Translations under genes and position numbers: made by a program
Origin: Stercorarius parasiticus
Taxonomy: Eukaryota > Chordata > Aves > Charadriiformes > Stercorariidae
Assembly (NCBI GenBank): GCA_013396915.1
Contig: VWZL01001969.1
Span: 1 to 64,000 of the forward strand
Direction of reading: 5' to 3'
Length of the DNA stretch: 64,000 bases
In this document: positions 12,301 to 25,000 of the stretch, piece after piece
Layout of the letters: the number at the start of each line of letters is the position of its first letter
Numbering within the stretch: position 1 is the stretch's first letter
Notes under the pieces: model-generated
Told to the model about the DNA's origin: nothing
Seen by the model: only the letters and a program-made list of their open reading frames with translations
Database searches by the model: none

Positions 12301-14004
12301 TGGAGTTTGGTCTTAATCATACCTTTCCCCAAGTCCTCCTTGCTTTTTTATGTATTTCCTTACTCACAAAGAAGACTCTTTTCACTAATTGAGAGGACAT
12401 TTAGCTCATAGCATAAATATTTAAAAATACTATGGGAGTGTGTTTGTAATTTAACTGTCTTTTGTTAAAAACACATTTTGACAGAAGTGCTGACGCTGAG
12501 TTCTCCCTCCCCTCTTCACTATTAGGTAAAAGCTGATAACATCTCCATCTGTCACTCTTTTGCATGTGACTGTTTTCCCCATAATTTGCGTATGATCAGC
12601 CACCAGTGAATGGAAGTATATCTTGACTTAAGTAGCTGGTGCTGTTTAATTGAAGTGGCTCATACTTGTAAGCACAAAGTGTTTAAAAATGAAGTTGGAT
12701 TCATTGCTTTTCATACAGGAGTATGTCAACCACAGTGAATTTCAAGTGTAGGAAGAGAAGCTCCTGAATAATGTGTTCCTAGAATAGGGTAGCAGAGTCT
12801 CACCAAAGTGTTTTCTCAAGGAAATGGTTATGGACTAAGCCAGTCTCCTTTCTGAGATGCAGAAGGGCAATCAGGACCAGCCTAACCTAGAGAAGAAAAA
12901 GAATAAAGTGATGATCTACCAGGAGCTGATGGAGAGACATGGTAAGGAAAAGAACAGCCCTTCATAACTAGGAGGAGATGCATAATGAGGTAAATGAGTA
13001 TATGTAGTAGGTATGTAAATGAGGTATACCTGAGCTCTTGCAAAAGGAGTCAGCCTGAGTTGAAATTATTTCTATCCTTGTCCATTCCTTTTGTACTTGA
13101 GGGTAGGGTAAGAGATGGAATTCTTGATAAACGTCCAAGGCAGAACAACTTTGTGAGGATCTGAACTGTTCTGTGAACAGAGGACGAATAAGCTTCAAAT
13201 TCTCATAGATTAAAAGTTTCAAAACACCCGAAAACTTAAATGGTAGAAGTGTTTTTTAACATAATGAAACACTAATTTGCTTTTAGGGGTCTAACTGGTA
13301 TAAAGTTTTGGTGACGCACAGAGTCTGTCATGAAATAATACTAATGTTGTGTTGGCGCTCTGCCAAAGTAATTCCTCAAAACACCTAGTTAATGCTTTTA
13401 ATGATGTGTCTTTGCTTTCTGGCTCTGGTCTGCCGTTATACCTGCCAGTCTACCTCCTCCCTTTGCAGATGAGTTCTAAAACTGCCACATTTATGTCTCC
13501 CTTCATAAATTCTTCATTTCTCTCTCTCTTTTTTTTCTCACGGGTTTAAAAAAAGACTATTCAATGATGAATTGTTTGTAAAATTGGCAACAGAGGCATC
13601 CTAGCAGTATAATGAAGAGGCACAAGTAGGAGTTAATAATACTGGCTTTGCACGTTTCTTCTCACATACCAGACTGTTTAAATCTGAAAGTATACATTGG
13701 CCTTGATGGATATCTTCAAGAAAGCTCTTAACAAAGCTGCTTGTTTTGCATAGAAGTATCTGGGAGCTTGCTATTCTACATGTAGAGAATATTGTACTTG
13801 CTTAGTTTTGTTTTCAGTAAGGATCAATATTTTTGATGTAAAGGTTGCTCTGTGTAAACTCAACACAAAATGGACCCTAAAGAAACTCTACACTCTTGCA
13901 GTCAACTCCATAGTGTTCCTTCTGAATTTGACCTGTACCAAGGACCAGATCTTTTATGTGATGCTTTGAATGTTGAGAGTGGGCACCATACTATCTCTTT
14001 GCTT
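9346..14004. other. Intergenic DNA, no gene supported
   Basis: No gene, RNA or clear transposon is seen here. Notable simple sequence is a C7/T10 tract near 10511-10529 and a G/T-rich low-complexity stretch at about 11168-11250 built from TTTTG/TTTGT units. The T/A tract at 12088-12145 is low complexity. Confidence 0.6.
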
Positions 14005-14100
14005 CCTTATCATTACTGATTATTCTTGGGAAAGTCCCTTCACCTTTCCACGGTTTGGGTTTTCCCCTTCCTGAAATAATCATAGTGATTATAACTTTAT
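14005..14100 (+). repeat. MIR-type SINE fragment
   Basis: The order of blocks cttgggaaagtcccttcacc, then a pyrimidine stretch with gttttcccc, then gaaataatcatagtgattat follows the conserved core of MIR (CORE-SINE) elements, in which a CTTGGGCAAGTCACTT block is followed by CAGTTT(C/T)CC and an AATAAT-rich part. It is heavily diverged, as expected for a repeat active in early amniotes. The assignment is from memory of the consensus. Confidence 0.55.
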
Positions 14101-14432
14101 TTTTTTATGAGGTAAAAACATGATAACAAATTGTTGGCAATGTTGCTGTGGGGCTTGGGCAGAAACCTGTAGCTTATACTTCCTTAAGAATGCCTCAGCT
14201 CCCCAGCAACATTGCCATCTTTTCTCTCGTATTCCCTTAAATCTCCCTGCCCTGCTCAACCTGTACTACGTGGGCAGTCAGTCCACTTCCTAAAGTCCTT
14301 AATCAGTCCTCGCTAGAGATGCCAACAGTAATAAATCAGTGCTATTGCCAGTGCTAGGCCAGGACCTTTAATACAGATGCCGCTAGAGAGACACCAATGA
14401 AGATTAACTACTATTTGTTAGATTTTTAAAGG

Positions 14433-14489
14433 AAGTCTTTTAGCTGTTTATAAAGAGAGTAGGGATTGCTCCAAACAGCTAAAAGACTT
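14433..14489. repeat. Perfect 17-bp inverted repeat (hairpin)
   Basis: The left arm aagtcttttagctgttt (14433-14449) and right arm aaacagctaaaagactt (14473-14489) are exact reverse complements, separated by a 23-nt loop. Three more A-T pairs are possible just outside after a small internal loop. Transcribed RNA would fold into a 57-nt hairpin. It matches no repeat family or small RNA that I recognise. Confidence 0.85.
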
Positions 14490-14822
14490 ATTTCTTCAAT
14501 GTAGCAAATGTCAGTTTATCTTGATTCCTGCTACTGCAGAAGCTGTGCCTGAATCAAAGGGACCAGTGTAGCAGAGCCACAGCCATGGAGATGTAGAAAA
14601 GGTAGAAGCTACAGCTGGGATTCACAGTGCTTGAGGAACTGACCTAGGCTGCCAGAAAACCTCAACTGTATGAGACTAGGAAAAGGAATAAGCCAAGGAG
14701 GTGAGAGAGGTAAACAGGATGTCACAAATGCAAAGCGAAGGCCGTGCAAGTCCTCTCCATCTGCTCATCTCTAATTCTGCCTCTTAAGGTAGTTATCGGC
14801 AACTCCTGAAGCTGGAAGAGGT

Positions 14823-14868
14823 GGATCAGATCAAGCCCAAGCTTGATGGATCAGATCAAGTCCAAGCT
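14823..14868 (+). repeat. 25-bp direct tandem duplication
   Basis: The unit ggatcagatcaagcccaagc (plus ttgat) at 14823-14847 is followed at once by a second copy, partial and with one substitution, at 14848-14868. It is a short local duplication in otherwise unassigned intergenic DNA. Confidence 0.8.
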
Positions 14869-16224
14869 CCTTCATACAGGACACCTCTGTAGATTAACTT
14901 GACTTCGATGAGGTGATCCCTGGAGATACCAATATATGGAGAGGACATAACATTTACGTCAAATTCACAGGAACCTAACAGGTCACGTTGCAACATTTAG
15001 ATGAAGCCAAGGCACTCAATGGCATGCTGAGGAGCAGTGCTCACCAACATGCAGTAAAGCAGGGCCTGATCTTCAAGTTCTGGAGTTAGACAAACACTGT
15101 AATACCAGTTGGACTCTGATGAACACAGTGCTCTTGATTTTAGGTTTATCTACATGCAGAGATATGTCTCATTCTGGAGAGTCACCTCAGCATCCCCTTC
15201 TGTACAGCTATGCCTTTAATGCTGCAATGTAGGACCTCTAACACCAGATTTATCCTAGTATGTGTCGCTCTACTTAGCTGCTTTCATAGCCAGGAGATAA
15301 CTCACAGACAACATGACAAAAGCAGGCCCAGTCTAGACACAACGTTTTCCATGTTTAATTATTCTATGAGCTATTTCTTTTTAAAACAGTGAAATCATTT
15401 TTATGTTCAGTGTCCCCTTAGCGCAGATGCAGCTTGCAGCATCAAAACACCCAAGAGATGTCTGCGTATTTATTTTTCTGTCTTAGAAAATTCTGCATAT
15501 ACTAAAATACATTTTGAAAACATCCTGGTAGCAATAATATCTCATCGCTCTCCACCCACGATGTATTGAGATTGAATGTTTCCTTCCTCTGAGCCACCTC
15601 ATTGCCTCTAAAAAACCTTTTGCTGCATTCTGCAAATCACCAAGCTCAGGTTAGGTAGGAGAAGTTCCTCGGCTGGTAAATGGACTGATTATAGTGGTAC
15701 CCTGGTGTAGTTTTCGTCTTGTTTTTTAATCACGTGGTAGTCCCATAATCCTACTGCATTTTTCTTCTCCCCATCTCTGTATGCACAAACTTACTCCTTG
15801 GATAGTCTAGCTTCCAAAAGTTGGGAGTCTGAAATGTGTATCTTTTACAGAAGGGATAATTACTTACATGTAAATTGTAGTTCTCTGAAGATATATCTAA
15901 AAAATTACCCCTCGCCCACATACTCACCTTCCCACTGAGCTGAGATTTCTCTGCATTTTATGGGCTTTAAAAATAGGGTGTCCCTCCCCCTCCTTCTTAA
16001 CTTGCTGCTGTATTGGGAGGGTTTTTCACTTTCTTTTGCAGACAAAAAGAGGACTTTTGGAGAATTCAGGATGGCAGAAACATCTCAGCAGGTGTGGTGT
16101 GAAACGCTGCTTGCTGTGAACACTGACTTACAACTTTGAGCTCACAGGCATCCCACTGAGTCTCTGTTCAGGTGAACAAAATCCCACTTCTTCCATGTTA
16201 CAGACTGGATCATCAACTGGGACA
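14869..16224. other. Intergenic DNA, no gene supported
   Basis: This is unremarkable sequence of mixed composition with no coding frame, RNA gene or recognised repeat. Confidence 0.55.
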
Positions 16225-16295
16225 AAAAGGCATGGCCCCATTTATTTGAATGGAGCTGTGCTAATTTACATAGATTAAAAAAGCTGATTTTTAAA
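16225..16295 (+). repeat. Possible ancient sauropsid dispersed repeat fragment
   Basis: The segment containing ttgaatggagctgtgctaat and then ttacatagatt resembles an old interspersed sequence common in turtles, crocodilians and birds (TCAATGGAG followed by AATTTACACCAGCTGA). Similarity is partial and recalled from memory, so this stays tentative. Confidence 0.35.
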
Positions 16296-18185
16296 GGATA
16301 ATCTGTAGTTAAACGCTACAGTGAGTAAGTAACAGTCTCCAAATGTGGCCCTTATGGTACTTATTTTCTGTCAATTTAATTTTGTAACTTTTCTTTAGAT
16401 TTTTTTTAGCAAATTAAAATTTATATAACTGAAAGGGAGAGATATACCTGGGGCTCATTGTTACAGTAAAAGTGAGAGTAGGTAGAACAGAAATTTACCT
16501 TTGTCCCTGTTGCTTGCGTGAGGCAATGTGGATCACGTGAATTAATTCTGTAGTTTAGTGTGTTTTCTTTGTTGCCTACCCCCTGCAAAAGTAATGCAGT
16601 GTTTTAAATTTTATCCTTCCACTTCTGTCTTAATTAGTGCTTCACTTCTCTGCCCTGTACTTGGAGTGGCATCTTTTAATATTATTTCAGAAAATAGTTT
16701 GTTTTATGAATTATATTGATGTTATAATAATTATATTATTGCTTATCACTTAGTAACTAAAGTGCATAGCTTCTTGGGTTTAGTAGTTTCATGGCTACAG
16801 GCTTGTTATAAACTTTTGGATGTGGCTTAACAGAACATGCCACAAGAGCAGAAGGCAAGACTGCCCTTTACCTTTACTGATACTGCCATTTTTCCTGTAG
16901 GCACTGGTTCTTGTGTCATTAGTCTTGATCCTTTTGTAAAGTAGGTACTTGCTACTATTTTAACTTCTCTGTCTGCAGAGCATCCTTTTAAGAATCAGTT
17001 ATGTACACTGGAATAATTATTTAGTCTAAATTAACATGCTAGTTTTATTCGTGGCTATTAATGATCCCTTCCTGGTAGTCTGTTCTTTTACTTTAAATCC
17101 AGGGCTCACAAAATTTTCTTGCCTGCAGTTGCTTGAGAGAAAGGTATACAACTAATTGAACCCCTCGGCTCTACTTGATGGCCTGTAAGTGTCCGTCTTG
17201 CTCAAACAGCGGTATAGGATTTTCCAGGTTAGCAGGCTGGTCTGGTATTCAGAGTCTAGCTTTATTCACTCAGTTCAATTATCATTTGTCCCAAGTGAAA
17301 GAAAGGTGAAGACACCTTGTGGTGAAGTACGCTGCAAGAATTAGGAAGCTGATTCACTCTTCAGGTGTTGAGTTATCAACCAGAGATCAAGTTATCAATT
17401 ACATACTGTATGAGTTGATATATCTAAATAGTAATATCGTATTATGTACAATTTTTAAATTTTCAGGCAATCGCAATATAAAGGCAGGAAGCCTAACCTG
17501 GTAGCTGTCACTATACCTGGTGTTCAGCACAGTATTCCTCCTTGCCTTCACAGGTAGCAAGACATGGCCAGTCAGAAAGGGAGCAAATGCATGTGTTGCA
17601 TTAATGGATCATCATACTGAAGTGTGTCATTCAAATTCACTTTAGGAAACAGGTCCAAGTATGTAAGGTGCAATAATGAAGTAATCGTGTGTAATATTGA
17701 ATGATGTTGAAGGGGTTAAATGCATAGAATTTGCAATTCTACAGGGCGTAATAGAAATCGAGTAAAAGTACTGTGTCAAAGACAGACCTAAGTGGGTATA
17801 TTTGTATAGATATTCTATACAGCCTTCACAGTTTTCAGCCCACAGATTCTGTGCTGGTGTCATAAAGTTTACCATAAAGTGAGCTAACCCAGGCAGGAGT
17901 ACTAACAATGTGGTATTCTCGTTGACTGTTGCGATGCTAGTCTAAGTAGTGCCACCAAATGTTGTCTCCATCAAGAAATGAGAAGAAAAGCCTTAGCTGT
18001 TAGACGCTGTCGTTCTTTCTAATCACTTCAAGCACTTAAACCAAAGGACTATTTTGCTAAATTTACATAAATGTATCCTTGTATCTCATTTTCATTTTCA
18101 TATCCTGACTGATTTTTTTATGGTGTTCTTGGGGATGGCAGGCAGCGTGCACACACCAGCAAGCCAGCTGCGCACTCCAGAACAT
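16296..18185. other. Intergenic DNA, no gene supported
   Basis: AT-rich sequence without a convincing coding frame, RNA gene or recognised repeat. Confidence 0.55.
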
Positions 18186-18391
18186 TTCAAATCAGAATCA
18201 TTTTGGTTGGAAGAGACCTTTAAGATCATCAAGTCCAACTGTTAACCCAGCTCTGCCAAGTCACCACTAAACCACATCCCTCAGCACTACATCTATGTGT
18301 CTTTTAAGTACCTCCAGGGATGGTGACTCCACCACTTCTGTGGGCAGCCTGTTCCAATGCTTGACAACCCTTTCACTGAAGAAATTTTTCC
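18186..18391 (-). mobile_element. CR1 LINE 3' fragment, antisense
   Basis: The + strand shows the reverse complement of a bird CR1 3' end: a short tcagaatcatttt tail, then ttggttggaagagacctt, aagatcatcaagtccaac and later gggcagcctgttccaatgc. The element's 3' end is on the left and it is truncated at its 5' end near 18391, the usual outcome of incomplete reverse transcription. About 205 bp remain, mainly 3' UTR and the end of ORF2, and it cannot be autonomous. Confidence 0.92.
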
Positions 18392-18819
18392 CTGGTACTT
18401 AAGGGGGAGCAAGATCCTAACAGCTGTGCTCAGCCTCCCAGGTTTAAGTGTCAGAGGGAGACAAGAGAGTGAGAAGCTGCAGTTCATTGCCAGCAACCTG
18501 TGCGGCTGAAGAGGCTCCTTGGGAGTTCATAACCACTGTTTTATGCTCAGCCTTATGAAGGGAAAATTCGTTGTCCATATGTAAAGCCAGAGGCGCCTCC
18601 ATGCTGCACAAGGCAGGTGTGGTGGGTTGGCCTTGGCTGAGGGCCACGCGCCTGCCCAGCCACTCTCTCGCTCCCCCTCCTCGCCAGACCAGCAGGAAAA
18701 ATAAGAGGAAAAAGCTCAGGGGTCAAGATGGAGACAGGGAGATCGCTTACCAATCACCATCACGGGCAAACCAGACTTAACTTGGGGAAAATTAATTTGA
18801 TTTATTACTTGGGCACTGG

Positions 18820-18849
18820 GAGCTCCTCCTCCTCCTCTTCCTCCTCCCC
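18820..18849 (+). repeat. TCC-rich microsatellite inside the LTR-like element
   Basis: A run of ctcctcctcctcctcttcct type triplets, all pyrimidine, encodes a chance poly-Ser stretch in one frame. It is simple sequence within the LTR-like repeat. Confidence 0.8.
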
Positions 18850-18984
18850 AGACCTGGGCACTCTCTGGGCTGTTTCTCACACTTTTTCCCTCACACCTCA
18901 CCGCCTCTGTGGTGTTTTGCCCTTTCTTAAGGGCCAGCGGTGTCGCTGATGGGCCCGGCTGTGCCCTGTGGTGGGGCAGCGGCG

Positions 18985-19015
18985 GAGCCGGCTGGAACCG
19001 GCTGGAACCGGCTGC
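18985..19015 (+). repeat. Short GC-rich tandem repeat
   Basis: Two exact 10-bp units, ggctggaacc, are preceded by a related gcggagcc and followed by a partial unit. The block lies in the CpG-rich right half of the LTR-like element, close to a GC-box-like ggggcggccccgcc. Confidence 0.8.
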
Positions 19016-19080
19016 GTGTGGCATGGGGCGGCCCCGCCCTCTCCTCACAGAGGAGCCCCCACAGCCAGAGCCTGGACACG

Positions 19081-22000
19081 CACAGCTGGTGCAGCAGGAT
19101 TCCTGGGTTGTAGTCTTCAGTCTCGCATGTTTCTGGAGGATTTTGATGTCAACAGCTGTGGAGAGGGACAGGTAAACTCCAGAGGCTCCTGTCACAGACC
19201 CACCTATGTGGGTATGGGGGGTTTATACTGCAGCTTGGAGTTAAGAAGCTGGCTAAGCCATCGAATCGGTATCTGGCTCTGTTAGTTTATTCTTTCCCCA
19301 CGAGGAAACATCTTTCCCTGCATCTTTCCATAACCTTGTCCTTCCATGGCCTTCTAGTCATGATTGCACACCCATGGGTTTTCATGGACAAAGTGTTTTG
19401 CCTGTTGCCTAAATGACAGGAAGTGGTTCTCAAGGACTTGCCAAAATACGGCCTTGAAATCATAATCGTATTAACATAAGCTCATAGTGGTGCTGTTTCA
19501 TTTTGATCTACTTATGCGGTCTCTACAGACTTGCTTTAACATTGCCTTTGTTTCATCTGGACCTTACAGTGTGGCTTACATAAACGCCTACTGAATTTAT
19601 TTTGCCACTGTCTTTAGCGTGATACCATCCTACACAGCTGGCGTGCTGTGCTCATCAACATGATCGTGTAAATAAGCTCCATGACAGAAATTACTAGTTT
19701 GCTTACTTAGTATGTGTGTGCTTTCACAGACTGGGAGCTATCTTCCTCCCATACGCCCTGCGGTGCCTTTGGCTTGGCGTGGTTTGATTGCACTGGGCAG
19801 TTTGCAGGTATGTGCTTTCATTGCAAAGTCTGAGAATTCACCCCCAGCACCTATTACCCTGTTGATGGCAGCATGTCTGTGCTTGGCTTGGTCAGATATT
19901 TGGTGGGCAGCACGTTGCTGGCAGAGTTGAGTGTGAGTTGATCGCCATTTTCTGAGGAAGAGACCTTGGCTTCTTTGTCCAAACTTTTTACTTTAGTAAA
20001 AACTTTTGAAGATCTAAAGGGGGGAGCTAAAGGACCTGAAATATAAAGTATTAAATTCCAAATAATTTTGCAATAACATACATCGTTGTGTAGTCTTTTT
20101 TTTACCAAGAACAAATGCGTCCATCACATATGATAGTCTTTCAGATAGTATTAGCAGTAGCGTCAACTGCTCTTCTGCATGAAAAAGGAAGTGAATTCAA
20201 ATAGCCAGAGTCGCCGTTGCTCCAAAAATTATCTTTCTTGTAAGCTAAATAAAACAAATATACAGAACAGCAAAATAAAAAATTCTTGTCTAGAGGTAAT
20301 TCTCACTTGCAGCCTCACAGCTGAAGAATTAGAGACAGCAGATAGTCAGCCACTCAGAGACTGCAAGTTTGCATGAGAGCCAGGATGCTTTTGTTGCTTC
20401 TCAAAGCTTCTCTCCTGGCCCACAGCTGCCAAAGACACAGGCTTAGCAGCATATGGGATAACAGTAAGAAGAGTAGTTTACGGAAGGAAAAGGATACACA
20501 TCAGGGAGAGGACAGTATTAGGAATTAAAAATCCATTTACCTGGTAGTATGTGGTTTGCTTGAGCTGATGGAGATAATATCTCCGATTATTTAATTTTTA
20601 CCTCTGTGTCTGGTCAGGATTTCTTCAAGTATCAGGTAGATATCTCAGGAGCTCTTGAGGATAAAAGGAGAAGCAGCAAATTGTTTTGAGTTTGTCTTTA
20701 TATGGGTGCCTAACAAAAATCTTATATAGCTACCCCAAAGGGATTGGTAAATAACTAACTACCACCACTATATTTTTTCAATAATCTATTTTTAATCTTG
20801 GCATATCATCTTTGTTCCACTGATTTTCTAGTTCATTCTCCTTTTGCTTTCTACTTATAATCAGAACAGAGTTCTTGGTAATATTAGCAATATTTATTTG
20901 GATAAATTTAGACCTAATAATCTTTTTGTACTGAAAATTTGACAACATTCATCGTCACTGGTAACTGATCCTTTATGAGCTTTTATCTGTGCAAGAGCAG
21001 TGATGTTCAGGATCCCCTGAGTCCCAGTTCTGAAAACATACAAAGAATGAAATTATAACCTTACTGAAGCCAGTGGGAGAATACCTTCTTCAAAGAAGGG
21101 GATGAAAGAATGCTATTTTGGGAAATGCTGGACATCCATAAATATAAATACCTCTTGTTATATATCACCTTCAGATCTAAGATGCTGTCTATTAAAAGAG
21201 GCTACAATACCTGCTATGTTCTCATGGTTTTATCCCTTTCCAGCTCCCATCACAGTGCCTTTTAGTAAGCTTTGGAATCTGTGTAAATTTCTGACTCTTA
21301 GGAATACTTTTATTTTTAATTTAAGACTTAGAAATCTTAAATGTTGTACTCTATGTAATGTATTCTGCAAAGGAACCATATTCAACTGGTTTCCACAGTA
21401 TCATTGATCCAAGTAAATGCGTGGGCTAAACGAATTGTCAGGCACCAAATACCAAACATAAGCATGCACTTAAACTCTGTGGATTTCATACAAATAAATG
21501 ATTATGCACTATTCATTCTCATACAGTGTGAACATAGCTTTCCTATGTTTCTAAGATTTTTTACAAAGCGTCATGATGGTCTTAATTATTCAGTACCTAT
21601 TATGAGCCTTCAAGAGTGGAACGAGAAGCACATTTCCTAGAAATGAAACATGGAAGAGTTCTCTAAGCTATTTTAATGCTAATTCTTGTTCACTTTTTCA
21701 GAGCTTGAGCTTTAAACACCACAACTGTGGAAAGATCAGACCAAACTGAGAAATGTATTTTGGCCATAGAGATGAAATTGTGAATTGGCATTTAATCGTG
21801 GAAAGTGATTCTGTAGCAGGTCGGTTTAGATTTTTCAATTGGTGTGAGTCAGTGAGCTTTTATGGTAACAAAATTGCACAGTAGGCTTTAATTGTGCATA
21901 ATTATTGCACTGCATGGTGCAGAGTACTATATTCTAGGCATTCAGCTGCATTCTGTTAAATTTTCTTATTGAACTCTGTGAAGAAGTGTACCTGATGCTA

Positions 22001-25000
22001 TTTGATACATGCTTGTTTAATCTGCTCATGCTTTTTTGTCTTAGGAAAATGAAAATAATTAAAATAGAATATTTCTTCCCCCTTCCCCCCCAGTTTCCAG
22101 ATGGCTAATTATACTGTATGGGCTACCTATGGACATCTGCTAAAATTAACTGGAGTCTTATTTCTGATTTCAGCTGCAAGAATCTTATGAAAGGTCTTTG
22201 GGGTTTAGGAGTGTAACTTTAAATAATAGAGGGTTCAGGTTTTTTCTACATTCATCTGTGCATTCTTAAGGCTGAATGATACTTGGTGGACTTTAATCGT
22301 GTTACTTCAGTAATCTGTAACTGTTTCCAATTTGATTATTTTCCTTTCCTGAGTGTTTTATGTCTGCTGGATCTGACCAGTGCATCCAGCTATAACACAG
22401 CCTGTGATTCAGAATTAAGAAAACTTTACCTCTGTAAGTAAGTAAAACATTTTTATCACTGTGGACTTAGTGATTTGGGAAATCCTATTGTACTTTGTTT
22501 TTTCTGCTAAGCCTTTAAGTTGTCAGGAGTGATCTAATTGTTTCCCATCTTTTCACCAACGATGGAACCCAGGCCAGCACTCTGTTGCTCTCATGAATTC
22601 AGTATTACAGCTCTCAGTCATCAAAAAGCCTTTATGTTGTTTCTGGGATGTGACATTTCTGCGGAAAAACACCTTTGGGTTCAGGGCTTGGTTTTTTTGG
22701 GGGGATGAAAAAATAGTCTGGTATTATTGTAATTACTCTACCACAAGATTCTGTAGTTCTCTTTCCCTGCCAGGGATGAAAGTACTGTATAACAAAGAGT
22801 AGCTCTAGCAGATCTTTCTCCTATCTGTATTGATGAACTTGCCATTGTTATAATGTAGGTAACAAACCATACAATAATCGTTTTTCTTGTTAGCATCTTC
22901 CAGCACAGCAACTTCTGTAGATAGCCTCAAAGAACAAACCCCAGGAAGAATGAATTTTGATTGTACTACTGCAAAGCCTTTTTTGTTGTTCTTGTTTGTA
23001 TAGTAAAAATTAAGTAGTGGGAACAAGCTTCATTTTTTTTTCATTATTCTGTATTATTCCAAGACATTCTGAAGAATATTGTTACAGGTGGGGTAAGCCA
23101 GGCAGGGATTTTTTTTTCCCCTTCCAACCTATTTACCTACACTTATACCTGGTGATCTATATAATTCAAAAGGAACACGTGAAAATTTCTCTAATGGCTT
23201 TACAGTTCTTTCCGTAAGAATGAGTGCATTTGGCAACAATGCAGGATCGTTGACATCCCACCTTACTCTGAATTGTTGAATTTTACCAGGGAGGTGAGCA
23301 GTATCTCTAGTTTTTATGATTTCTGCTTCACTACTTATGTCAATGGGAAGGAACTGTACGAACACAAAGTCCTGTCTGATGCCTGCCTTCCTATGGTGCT
23401 CTCAGCCAAGGGTGCAGAGAGAACAGACACCTCTGTGGGAGGGTGAGGGGTAACTGTTGATAGGAGGTGTGAAAGGAAACATTTACACACATTTTAAGAC
23501 CTTTTTCTTCTTTATAGGCACCAGCTGTTAAGTGTGGTCTGATCCTCAGTTAAATAAGGTCACTTTACAATATGGCAGGTCTAAATGTTTATTTACTTCA
23601 AAAGCCATTGCACTTCCAGAGATAATAAAGCCTTTGACGATGTGCCATAGAACCGCATCAACTGTGATGCTTCAGTCTGTTTTTCTGTTTTGTTTTGTGT
23701 TTTTGTTTTTTTTTTCCCCTGCTTTAGTTTTTAAGGGACAGGAGGAGCAACAAGCAACAATAAGAAGGAAGAAATTCTTACTGCCTTAGAAGACAATTTG
23801 GATGTAGTCCCAGATGATACATCTGCCCCTCTAATGTACATCTGAAATAATATCAATACCAAATCAAACATCTGTGTGCTAGATGTGTTCAGCTGCTTGC
23901 AAGTGTGCTGCTGCATCTGCAGAGAACAGCCTGAGCTTCCTCCTGTGCTTAGCAAGGAATGGTGAGAGGAAAGAGCAGCCTTCATGCCTGGCCTCACCAC
24001 ACAATTCAGAAAGGTCTGTTTGGCATTTCAGTCTTCAGTTTTCATCCTGCTTGCTCTAACACCCATAATGTTCCCTAGCTCACATGCAGAGTCAGGTTAT
24101 GCTTCAGAATTACTAAAGCAATTAAAGTAAAAATGTTTTCTCAACGTATTGTTAACTGGACAGATGCCAGCATTGAGGTCCTGATGGATCTCTGATGGGA
24201 GGTCAGGGCAGTTTCTCCATGCAGGATTGAAGCGTGAAATGGAGAAAACTGCAATGGCCTGGCTGCACCAGTTACTCGGGTATACTCCTCTAACTGTTCT
24301 TAGCCAGTACTGTTTAATTAATTTAAGTTACTTAAACAGCTGTAGTCTTTCAAAGAGAGCTGAAGTTTTTTTGCAGCTCAGGTGAAGTTACAGGCTGGGA
24401 CAGGATAGTGAAAAGGTTTACTGTCTTTATTTATTCATATAAATGTATTTATATTTTGTATTTTGCTAATATGTATAACTAATGTATTAGCTAATACCTA
24501 TAAGCTAGTCCCAGAGTGGAAAAACCCATTTATATTTGACATCTTTTGTGAGAGCGCTTCATTTCCAATGTAGAAAGAAGACTGATATTCAGTAGGTCCC
24601 TCCTTTCAGGTTCCTTTTCCAAAGACTTAATTTATAGGTTGCCAGGTAACCAGAAGTCTTTGACTTTTAAATAATACTTCATACAGGGACAAAAAGTGAG
24701 ATTTTTCCAGACATGAAATGGCAAGAACTATCTGAAATGAACAGTAGTCTTAGCAAATGCCTATGGAGCTGACCACTGATACGCACGCGCACAAACATGA
24801 AAGAAGCAATTTGCTAAACTCTTCAGTGGCTGTATGGATCAAATTTCAAGTACAGATAGTGTGTATTTTCCTAGCTGATTATTAAGTTGAATCTGCATAT
24901 TCTTACTTAAGGTCATATTGCTCTTCAGTAGATAAATCATATTCTTCGTCTCCTCCAAGAAAACCAGGTGTGTTCTGCTCCCAGTCTGCTTTTGCTTCTC

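Larger units (their letters stand above)
18618..19080 (+). mobile_element. Avian LTR-like dispersed repeat (probable endogenous retroviral LTR)
   Basis: Several blocks match a repeat I recall from many bird genomes: tgtggtgggttggccttggc at the left, then agacagggagatcgcttacc, cttggggaaaattaattt, a TCC-rich tract, and near the right end gtgtcgctgatgggcccggc. The left edge begins with TG, as LTRs do. The middle is shorter than the form I remember, which has repeated GC-rich units, so this copy may be internally deleted. It has a much higher GC and CpG content than its surroundings. No gag, pol or env frame is seen next to it, so a solo LTR is likely. The family name and strand of transcription are not certain, and the right boundary is approximate. 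Confidence 0.65.

Noticed and set aside
18716..19195. 159-codon minus-strand frame and overlapping + strand frames with poly-Ser
   Set aside because: They come from the GC-rich LTR-like repeat and its TCC microsatellite, with no recognisable protein.
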